Below, one piece after another: positions 58,156 to 64,000 of a stretch of DNA of 64,000 nt. The stretch covers positions 1 to 64,000 of the forward strand of contig NZ_JACHCQ010000009.1 of the NCBI RefSeq assembly GCF_014205835.1, read 5' to 3'. The notes beneath the pieces were generated by a model. It worked only from the letters and a program-made list of their open reading frames with translations. It ran no database searches and was not told the origin of the DNA. Within the stretch, counting starts at the first letter, position 1; each line of letters starts with the position of its first letter. This DNA is from Pedobacter sp. AK013 (GTDB lineage: Bacteria; Bacteroidota; Bacteroidia; Sphingobacteriales; Sphingobacteriaceae). A program made the position numbers and the translations under genes.

Positions 58156-58968
58156 ATGAATAAAAAAATAGCCATCATTGGTAGCGGAAATATCGGTTTA
58201 TCTTTAGCGAAAGGTTTGGTAAAGGCCAACTTTGCCCAAGCTACCGACATTACGCTTACCCGTAGAAACACCGACCACTTAAAATCTTTTGCTGATGTTG
58301 GTTTTAACATTAGCAATAACAATAAACAGGCTGTAGCTGATGCTGATGTTATAATTTTGGGCGTTCTACCCCAACAATTAAACACGGTTTTAGACGAAAT
58401 CCAAACGTCAATCGTTCAGGCTAAACATTTGGTTATTTCGGTAATTTCGGGTGTGAGTTGTGCTGCTGTTAGAGAAAAATTAGGTGATAAAGTTGAAGTG
58501 GTTCGCGTAATGCCAAATACGGCAATAGCCATTGGTCAATCTATGACTTGCATAGCTAGCGATAACGCATCAGCTGAAAATATCGCTGATGTAACCAAAA
58601 TGTTCGAAACTGTAGGATCTGTTGTGAAAATAAATGAAGATTTAATGACTTCTGCAACAGCACTTTGTGCTTGTGGTATTGCATTTTTCTTGAGGGCAAT
58701 TAGGGCCGCATCGCAAGGTGGGGTAGAAATCGGTTTTCACGCTGATGAAGCTTTAAAAATGGCTGTTCAAACGGCTAAAGGAGCGGCCGATTTGCTTTTA
58801 TTACACGGAACACACCCAGAATCAGAGATAGATAAGGTAACTTCGCCGAAAGGTTGCACCATTGCTGGTTTAAATGAAATGGAGCACAACGGTTTTAGCT
58901 CATCATTGATAAAAGGTATTAAACTTTCAGCTTTAAAAGCAGGAAATCTATATACTAAAGAGGGTTAG
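58156..58968 (+). CDS. proC: Pyrroline-5-carboxylate reductase
   Basis: 270 residues. N-terminal Rossmann motif IIGSGNIGLSLAKGL, then VIILGVLPQQLNTVL, VVRVMPNTAIAIGQSMT (about 117-133) and the C-terminal signature TSPKGCTIAGLNEME. It makes proline from pyrroline-5-carboxylate with NAD(P)H. Its place between argB and argE is typical of Bacteroidetes arginine clusters; it may channel glutamate semialdehyde or ornithine carbon to proline. The length is slightly below the usual about 270-280. Confidence 0.94.
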   Translation: MNKKIAIIGSGNIGLSLAKGLVKANFAQATDITLTRRNTDHLKSFADVGFNISNNNKQAVADADVIILGVLPQQLNTVLDEIQTSIVQAKHLVISVISGVSCAAVREKLGDKVEVVRVMPNTAIAIGQSMTCIASDNASAENIADVTKMFETVGSVVKINEDLMTSATALCACGIAFFLRAIRAASQGGVEIGFHADEALKMAVQTAKGAADLLLLHGTHPESEIDKVTSPKGCTIAGLNEMEHNGFSSSLIKGIKLSALKAGNLYTKEG

Positions 58969-59009
58969 CGGTATAGGGCATAAAGTCTTAATCGCAAACA
59001 TAAAACTGA

Positions 59010-59078
59010 AAGCCAAAATAAAAGGTAGAAAGTTTAAAGACGGGTTTGGTCTTGATACTTAATACTCATTACTTGATA
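59010..59078. repeat. Purine-rich and ACTTAATAC-type spacer before argE
   Basis: AAAAGGTAGAAAGTTTAAAG belongs to the arginine-spacer family; CTTGATACTTAATACTCATTACTTGATAC is a degenerate 10-bp tandem repeat common in Bacteroidetes intergenic DNA. Confidence 0.55.
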
Positions 59079-59080
59079 CT

Positions 59081-60148
59081 ATGTTATTAGAAAATATACA
59101 AAAAGAAAGTCTGGATTTATTGCGGCAGTTAATCCGTATCCAGTCTTTTAGCAAGGAAGAAGACAGAACCGCGAACTTAATTGCCCAGTTTTTGGAAGAG
59201 AGGGGGATTAAGACCCAGCGTAAAATGAACAACGTTTGGGCTTACAACAAACATTTTGATGCTAATAAGCCAACCTTGTTGCTCAACTCGCACCATGATA
59301 CGGTTAAGCCAAATTCTGGTTATACCCGCGATCCGTATGATGCAGCAATTGAAGGTGATAAACTGTTTGGCTTGGGCAGTAACGACGCTGGTGGTTGTTT
59401 AGTTTCGCTAATCGGAACGTTTTTATATTATTACGGGCAGGAGGATTTAAAATATAACATTTGCTTGGCAGCGACTGCCGAAGAAGAAATTTCCGGTAAT
59501 AATGGTTTAGAATTGGTTTTGCCTGATTTAGGCGAACTCGAATTTGGTATCGTTGGAGAACCTACAGAAATGAATTTGGCCATTGCCGAACGTGGCCTTT
59601 TGGTGTTAGATTGTGTATCGCATGGTAAAGCTGGGCATGCTGCCCGCGAAGAGGGAGAGAATGCCATTTACAAAGCATTAAAAGATATCGAATGGTTTAG
59701 GAACTACCAGTTCCCAAAAGTATCGGAGGTTTTCGGGCCATTAAAAATGACGGTTACCATAATCAATGCAGGTTCGCAACATAATGTTGTTCCTGCAAAT
59801 TGTACTTTTACCGTTGATGTACGCGTAACAGATGCCTATACCAATGAAGAAGTGTTAGAGATTATCAGGGCAAATGTTGATTGTGATGTTACACCTCGGT
59901 CTATCCGTTTAAAACCATCGTCGATTGATAAAAACCATCCGGTTGTTCAGGCAGGAGTAGCACTTGGAAAAACCACTTATGGTTCGCCAACTACTTCAGA
60001 CCAGGCACTATTAGATATCCCATCGGTAAAATGTGGCCCAGGATTTTCTGGCCGTTCGCACATGGCTGATGAGTTTTTATATGTTAGAGAAGTAGCCGAA
60101 GGAGTTGAGGGCTATGTGAATATGTTAAAACCGGTTATACAAGGTTAA
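59081..60148 (+). CDS. argE: M20 family N-acyl-citrulline/ornithine deacylase
   Basis: 355 residues. Metal ligands: His in LLNSHHDTVKPNSG, bridging Asp in GSNDAGGC, Glu pair in AATAEEEISG, Glu in GEPTE and C-terminal His in SGRSHMADEF. A dimerisation lid lies at about 175-280 (ERGLLVLDCVSHGKAGHA). It hydrolyses the acyl group from N-acyl-citrulline, as the acyl-ornithine carbamoyltransferase route requires. Acetyl or succinyl specificity follows from the pathway, not from visible residues. Confidence 0.92.
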   Translation: MLLENIQKESLDLLRQLIRIQSFSKEEDRTANLIAQFLEERGIKTQRKMNNVWAYNKHFDANKPTLLLNSHHDTVKPNSGYTRDPYDAAIEGDKLFGLGSNDAGGCLVSLIGTFLYYYGQEDLKYNICLAATAEEEISGNNGLELVLPDLGELEFGIVGEPTEMNLAIAERGLLVLDCVSHGKAGHAAREEGENAIYKALKDIEWFRNYQFPKVSEVFGPLKMTVTIINAGSQHNVVPANCTFTVDVRVTDAYTNEEVLEIIRANVDCDVTPRSIRLKPSSIDKNHPVVQAGVALGKTTYGSPTTSDQALLDIPSVKCGPGFSGRSHMADEFLYVREVAEGVEGYVNMLKPVIQG

Positions 60149-60305
60149 AGGTAGAGGACTTTAAGGCATAAAGGCTTGGATGCCTGACTTAAATGTTTGA
60201 ATGCTTTGTGTTCACTGTGAAAACTCAGTGAACGCTGTGGTAAAAAATAGTATAGCTTAGCGTGCTTTGTGGAAAGCCTGGCGCGCTTTGCGGTTAAATA
60301 AGATT
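60149..60305. repeat. Repeat-rich spacer before argH
   Basis: 60150-60190 has AAAGGTAGAGG...AAGGCATAAAGGC. 60195-60300 has CTTTGTGTTCACTGTGAAAA, GTGAACGCTGTGGTAAA, CTTTGTGGAAAGCC and GCGCTTTGCGGTTAAAT, an element of the TTTGCGGTTAAAT family also seen at 10905. A GTG inside it (60267) is in frame with argH. Confidence 0.65.
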
Positions 60306-60308
60306 AAA

Positions 60309-61640
60309 ATGAAGATTTGGCAAAAAAATATTGATGTAAATCAGTTTGTAGAAAATTTTACTGTAGGTAAAGACCGTGAACTCGATCTGCAAATGGCAAA
60401 ATTTGATGTGCTGGGTTCACTGGCCCACACCGAAATGTTGGAAACCATCAATTTGCTAACAGCTGAAGAATTGAAAACAGTTCAGCAAGAACTTAAAAAT
60501 ATTTATGCTGAAATTGAAGCTGGAAATTTCACCATCGAAGACAGTGTAGAAGACGTGCACTCGCAGGTAGAGTGGTTGCTTACCCAGCGTATTGGCGAAG
60601 CAGGCAAGAAAATCCATAGCGGCCGTTCACGTAACGATCAGGTTTTAGTTGATTTAAAACTGTTCTTCAGGGCCTGTATAGAAGATATGGTTGGCCGAAC
60701 CTCAACTTTATTTAATCAGTTAATTGAATTAAGCAATACGCATAAAGATAAATTGATGCCAGGTTATACGCATTTGCAGATTGCCATGCCATCATCTTTT
60801 GGATTATGGTTTGGTGCTTATGCCGAAAGCCTGGCAGATGATATGGAGCTGATGTTGGCTGCATGGAAAATCTGCAATAAAAACCCATTAGGTTCTGCCG
60901 CTGGTTATGGTTCTTCATTTCCTTTAAATAGAACTTTAACGACTGAACTATTGGGTTTTGAAAGCTTAAACTATAATGTGGTTTATGCGCAGATGGGTAG
61001 AGGTAAAACAGAAAGAATTTTGGCGCAGGCTATGAGCGCAATTGCTGCAACTTTAGCTAAAATGGCGATGGATGTTTGCTTGTTTATTAATCAGAATTTC
61101 GGATTTATCAGTTTTCCGGCAGAGCTTACCACAGGTTCGAGTATTATGCCACACAAAAAAAATCCTGATGTTTTTGAGTTGATCCGTTCGCGCTGCAATA
61201 AAATTCAGGCTTTGCCGAACGAAATTGCCATGATGATTACCAATTTACCTTCAGGCTATCACCGCGATTTACAATTGTTAAAAGAAAACCTTTTCCCGGC
61301 AATTACTTCGCTTAATGAGTGTCTGGAGATTGCCACTTTTATGTTCCAGAACATTACGATAAAGGATGATATTTTAAAAGATAAAAAATACGATTACCTG
61401 TTTAGCGTTGAGGTTGTGAACGATTTAGCACTCCAAGGTGTTCCATTTAGAGAGGCCTATAAAATTGTTGGCGAACAGATAGAAAATGGTACTTTTGCAC
61501 CATCTGGCCAAATACATCATACACACGAAGGAAGCATTGGCAACCTTTGTAACGAGCAAATTTCTGCAGCAATGCATAATGTTTTATCGCAGTTTGGTTT
61601 CGGAAAAGTGAATAAAGCAATAGAGGATCTGGTTAAATAA
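60309..61640 (+). CDS. argH: Argininosuccinate lyase
   Basis: 443 residues from the ATG at 60309; the in-frame GTG at 60267 adds 14 residues encoded by a repeat and is rejected. Family features: VEDVHSQVEWLL (about 78-90), HSGRSRNDQVLVDLKLF, HLQIAMPSSFGLWFGAYAE and the flexible signature loop GSSIMPHKKNPD (about 276-287) with catalytic Ser. It splits argininosuccinate into arginine and fumarate, completing the route in this cluster. The toxin-antitoxin remnant starts 20 nt later. Confidence 0.95.
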   Translation: MKIWQKNIDVNQFVENFTVGKDRELDLQMAKFDVLGSLAHTEMLETINLLTAEELKTVQQELKNIYAEIEAGNFTIEDSVEDVHSQVEWLLTQRIGEAGKKIHSGRSRNDQVLVDLKLFFRACIEDMVGRTSTLFNQLIELSNTHKDKLMPGYTHLQIAMPSSFGLWFGAYAESLADDMELMLAAWKICNKNPLGSAAGYGSSFPLNRTLTTELLGFESLNYNVVYAQMGRGKTERILAQAMSAIAATLAKMAMDVCLFINQNFGFISFPAELTTGSSIMPHKKNPDVFELIRSRCNKIQALPNEIAMMITNLPSGYHRDLQLLKENLFPAITSLNECLEIATFMFQNITIKDDILKDKKYDYLFSVEVVNDLALQGVPFREAYKIVGEQIENGTFAPSGQIHHTHEGSIGNLCNEQISAAMHNVLSQFGFGKVNKAIEDLVK

Positions 61641-61660
61641 AATTTGCTAAATTTGTAATT

Positions 61661-61849
61661 ATGACAACTTTAACAATAGAAATTAAGGATAAAGACGCAG
61701 GTTTTGTAAAAGAATTCCTTAGCAAGATTGGTGCTAAAGTTAAGGTAGAACCAACTAGTCAAATTACTTCCGAAATTGTTCAGGCCTTAAAAGAAATTAA
61801 GGAAATGCAGCAAGGAAAACGGAAGCCCTTAAGCTTAAAAGATATTTAA
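61661..61849 (+). CDS. Antitoxin-like small protein
   Basis: 62 residues: a beta-strand-like start MTTLTIEIKDKDAGFVKEFLSKIGAKVKVEP and a charged C-terminal helix IVQALKEIKEMQQGKRKPLSLKDI, the look of a RelB/DUF2683-type antitoxin. The next open frame, in the -1 phase, encodes a broken RelE/HigB-like toxin, which supports the pairing. The gene itself has no lesion. It could also have been kept as a DNA-binding autoregulator. Confidence 0.75.
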   Translation: MTTLTIEIKDKDAGFVKEFLSKIGAKVKVEPTSQITSEIVQALKEIKEMQQGKRKPLSLKDI

Positions 61850-61851
61850 AG

Positions 61852-62175
61852 GCTAATGAGGTTATTTATTCGGATGTTTTCATCAAAAAGGCCAAAGCCT
61901 ATAAAAAGAAATATCTTTCTTTAGTAGAAGATCTCTAAGAATTAGAAGAAAAACTTCTGGAAAATCCACAGCAAGGTAATGATATTGGTGCAGGTTTATA
62001 CAAATCAGACTTGCTGTAAAAAGTAAAGGGTAAAAGTGGAGGATTTAGGATAATAACATATTTAGTTTCAAGTACCCCAGATGGTACAATTATCAATATG
62101 TTGACCCTTTACGATAAATCAGAAGAAAGTAGTATTGATAAAAGAGAACTTCAAAAAATAATTAAAGCATTATAA
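61852..62175 (+). pseudogene. Decayed RelE/HigB-family toxin gene
   Basis: Translation gives EVIYSDVFIKKAKAYKKKYLSLVEDL, stop, ELEEKLLENPQQGNDIGAGLYK, then a shift, then KGKSGGFRIITYLV...IIKAL. The text matches a RelE/HigB-like toxin of about 105 residues. Lesions: TAA at 61936-61938 where relatives have Lys or Glu; one base lost near 62002-62004, where the +1 frame reads IRLAVKSKG; one G gained near 62028-62030, restoring the frame. No start codon lies in frame just upstream. The protein cannot be made whole, so the toxin is dead while its antitoxin survives. Confidence 0.85.
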
Positions 62176-62283
62176 ATCTGAAGAATAGCATTCAATATAA
62201 ATATAAAACGATCATAACTTTCCACAATGGAATAACTACCAAGTTATGATAGCTTTATCACCATAGAAACAAAATATAAATAA

Positions 62284-63537
62284 ATGAAAGTTTCAGTATT
62301 GGCCAGTTCATTAATTGGCTCAGAAATTATAAAAATCGGTAATGAGGTGAACGAAATGAAGCGCAAAGGTGCTTCAATCGCCAACTTAACCATAGGCGAT
62401 TTTGATGCAAACATTTACCCAATCCCAACTGAACTAAAAGCTGGGATTGTAGAGGCGTACAATGCCAACCAAACCAATTACCCGCCAGCTGACGGAGTTT
62501 TGCCTTTACGTGAAACGGTTTCGGAATTATTAAAGGATAGATTTGGATTGGAATACAACACCAACAGCATTTTAGTTTCTGGTGGTTCCCGTCCATTAAT
62601 TTATGCTACTTACCTGGCGTTGATCGATCCAGGAGATACAGTAGTTTTCCCTGCTCCGTCATGGAACAACAATCACTACTCTCACCTGACTTCGGCAAAA
62701 ACTATTGCTGTAGAAACAGATGCCGCGCATAATTTTATGCCAACAGCTGCACAATTAAAACCGCATTTAAAAGGAGCAACTTTATTGGCTTTGTGCTCGC
62801 CATTAAACCCAACAGGAACCATGTTCGATGCAGCTTCATTAGCTGAAATCTGTGATGCGGTTTTAGAAGAAAATGCTTCGCGCGGTGCAGACGAAAAACC
62901 ATTGTACATGATGTACGATCAGATTTATTCGCTTTTAACTTTTGGTAAAGTGCACGTAAATCCGGTTTCTTTAAGGCCAGAGATGAGGCCATTTACCATT
63001 TTTGTTGATGGTAGTTCGAAATGTTTAGCTGCAACAGGTGTACGTGTAGGTTGGGGTTTTGGTCCTGAAGATATTATTAATAGAATGAAGGCGCTGGTTG
63101 GCCACATGGGTGCCTGGGCTCCAAAGGCCGAGCAGGTGGCCATGTCAAATTATTTTAATGATAAAACACAGGTTGATACTTTTTTGACCAGTTTTAAAGG
63201 CCAGATCCAGGATAGTTTAAACGCGCTTTATAATGGTTTTAACGAATTAAAGAACGAAGGCTTTAATGTTGATGCCGTTGAGCCTATGGGCGCCATTTAT
63301 TTAACCATTAAAATCGATTATATTGGAAAAACAACTGAAGATGGTCAGGTTTTAAAAGACAGTGCAGATGTAAATTTCTATCTGATTAAAGAGGCCGGAG
63401 CAGCTTTGGTTCCATTCTCTGCATTTGGAAATGAAGACAGCATGCCTTGGTTCAGGGCCTCGGTGGGAGCTTGTACCTTACAGGATATTAAAGATATGCT
63501 ACCTAGAATAAAACTAGCTTTAAGCAAATTGAAATAG
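62284..63537 (+). CDS. PLP-dependent aminotransferase class I/II
   Basis: 417 residues. Fold-type I features: DFDANIYPIP and YPPADGVLPLRE at the N-terminus, VSGGSRPLIYA, CSPLNPTGTMFD (Asn contacting PLP), YDQIYSLL and the Schiff-base lysine in DGSSKCLAATGVRVGWGFG. The substrate is likely an amino acid of the aspartate/aromatic type but cannot be fixed. It lies after the toxin remnant and is not evidently part of the arginine cluster. Confidence 0.88.
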   Translation: MKVSVLASSLIGSEIIKIGNEVNEMKRKGASIANLTIGDFDANIYPIPTELKAGIVEAYNANQTNYPPADGVLPLRETVSELLKDRFGLEYNTNSILVSGGSRPLIYATYLALIDPGDTVVFPAPSWNNNHYSHLTSAKTIAVETDAAHNFMPTAAQLKPHLKGATLLALCSPLNPTGTMFDAASLAEICDAVLEENASRGADEKPLYMMYDQIYSLLTFGKVHVNPVSLRPEMRPFTIFVDGSSKCLAATGVRVGWGFGPEDIINRMKALVGHMGAWAPKAEQVAMSNYFNDKTQVDTFLTSFKGQIQDSLNALYNGFNELKNEGFNVDAVEPMGAIYLTIKIDYIGKTTEDGQVLKDSADVNFYLIKEAGAALVPFSAFGNEDSMPWFRASVGACTLQDIKDMLPRIKLALSKLK

Positions 63538-63543
63538 AGAATT

Positions 63544-63582
63544 TGAACATTCCGTCAAACAAATTGGATGATGGAGTGTTCA
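63544..63582 (+). other. Weak hairpin after the aminotransferase gene
   Basis: TGAACATTCCGTCA (63544-63557) and TGATGGAGTGTTCA (63569-63582) pair at 12 of 14 positions with an 11-nt loop. There is no T run, so terminator function is doubtful. Confidence 0.4.
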
Positions 63583-63608
63583 GATAAAAGATTTCATTTC
63601 ACGCTTTT

Positions 63609-64000
63609 ATGGAACCAAAATACACGCCTCAAGGTTACGCTTCTACATCAGCTATCCTTACTACACTTGCCATTGGTATTTTGGCATCATTCATTTTGCC
63701 GCTTTTTTACATTATCCTCGGAAGGCTTATTCCCAATATTTGGTTCATCGCCATTATCGCTTTGCTTTTAGGCTTGGGTTTGGGATTTTTTATTGATCTT
63801 GGAGTTAAGATCGGAAAACTCAGGAATAAAAAGATCGTTACCATTATTGCAATCTTTTGTGGATTGTTTGCTTTCTATATTCAGTGGGTATTATTCGATA
63901 CCTTAGCCTATAGTAGGAAGGGTTTTACTTTTAACCTCAATGGCGATGATTTAAAGTTTTTGGCACGTGATTTCTTTTTCCTTTTTACGCATCCTCATAT
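63609..64000 (+). CDS. Multi-pass membrane protein, 3' partial
   Basis: Begins MEPKYTPQGYASTSA at 63609 and is open to the window end (130 codons visible). Three membrane segments are clear: ILTTLAIGILASFILPLFYIIL, WFIAIIALLLGLGLGFFIDL and VTIIAIFCGLFAFYIQWVLF, separated by a basic loop GKLRNKKI. After them, NLNGDDLKFLARDFFFLFTHPH continues. I recognise no family, and the remainder lies outside the window. Confidence 0.75.
   Translation, partial: MEPKYTPQGYASTSAILTTLAIGILASFILPLFYIILGRLIPNIWFIAIIALLLGLGLGFFIDLGVKIGKLRNKKIVTIIAIFCGLFAFYIQWVLFDTLAYSRKGFTFNLNGDDLKFLARDFFFLFTHPH

Noticed and set aside
63544..63582. Terminator after the aminotransferase
   Set aside because: The stem is imperfect and no T run follows; listed only as a weak hairpin.
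63568..63771. 67-codon frame near the right end
   Set aside because: It is a shadow of the membrane protein frame beginning at 63609, which has three clear membrane segments.

Overview
The window looks like chromosome of a Sphingobacteriales/Bacteroidetes bacterium, most like Pedobacter or a close relative. The evidence is four kinds of gene and signal: SusC/SusD pairs, type IX secretion (T9SS) parts, a FecR/ECF-sigma surface-signalling set, and Bacteroidetes promoters (TTG, 17-23 nt, TAnnTTTG). The arginine genes also include the acyl-ornithine carbamoyltransferase of that phylum. I saw no rRNA, tRNA, CRISPR array, phage or insertion sequence.

Layout. 1-7637 (+): a surface-adhesion/T9SS block with a collagen-like repeat protein cut by the window edge, an L-type-lectin-like protein, a protein with a type B T9SS sorting domain, a PorP/SprF-like protein and a PorE-like OmpA protein. 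8157-10772: a rifamycin-phosphotransferase-like enzyme. 11040-18772: scattered single genes (S9 peptidase, SDR-like protein, M57 protease, DinB-like protein, a newly noticed 59-codon gene, RsmI-like methylase, Q/R-rich secreted protein). 18871-27122 (-): ECF sigma factor, FecR, STN-type SusC, SusD and a discoidin-like lipoprotein, reading as one signalling-controlled glycan-uptake locus. 27263-37245: housekeeping and envelope genes (HAD hydrolase, YtxH, beta-CASP hydrolase, methyltransferase, flavin monooxygenase, beta-barrel protein, TraB-like protein, M28 peptidase). 37481-42946 (-): an iron-uptake operon (siderophore receptor, DUF4198, PepSY, DUF6607) whose promoter is flanked by two Fur-like palindromes. 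43409-49829 (+): a second SusC/SusD locus with a fasciclin-like and another lipoprotein. 51335-61640 (+): a complete arginine cluster. 61661-62175: a toxin-antitoxin pair with a decayed toxin. 62284-64000: an aminotransferase and a membrane protein cut by the window end.

The arginine cluster is the most informative part. Its order is GNAT, argG, argC, (four-helix-bundle gene), argD, argF', argB, proC, argE, argH. All eight steps from glutamate can be assigned if the GNAT is the first, acyl-transferring enzyme. The carbamoyltransferase has Val90 where acetyl-specific enzymes have Glu and the Bacteroides succinyl-specific enzyme has Pro, which predicts a succinylated pathway. The spacers of this cluster are full of repeats, and two of them create false N-terminal extensions on argB and argH.

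Other notable items: a RelE/HigB-like toxin gene broken by a nonsense codon and two compensating frameshifts beside an intact antitoxin; hairpin repeats with covarying stems at two distant places; three genes with a -7 promoter box exactly 4 nt before the ATG (leaderless mRNAs); and several phased or palindromic operator candidates.
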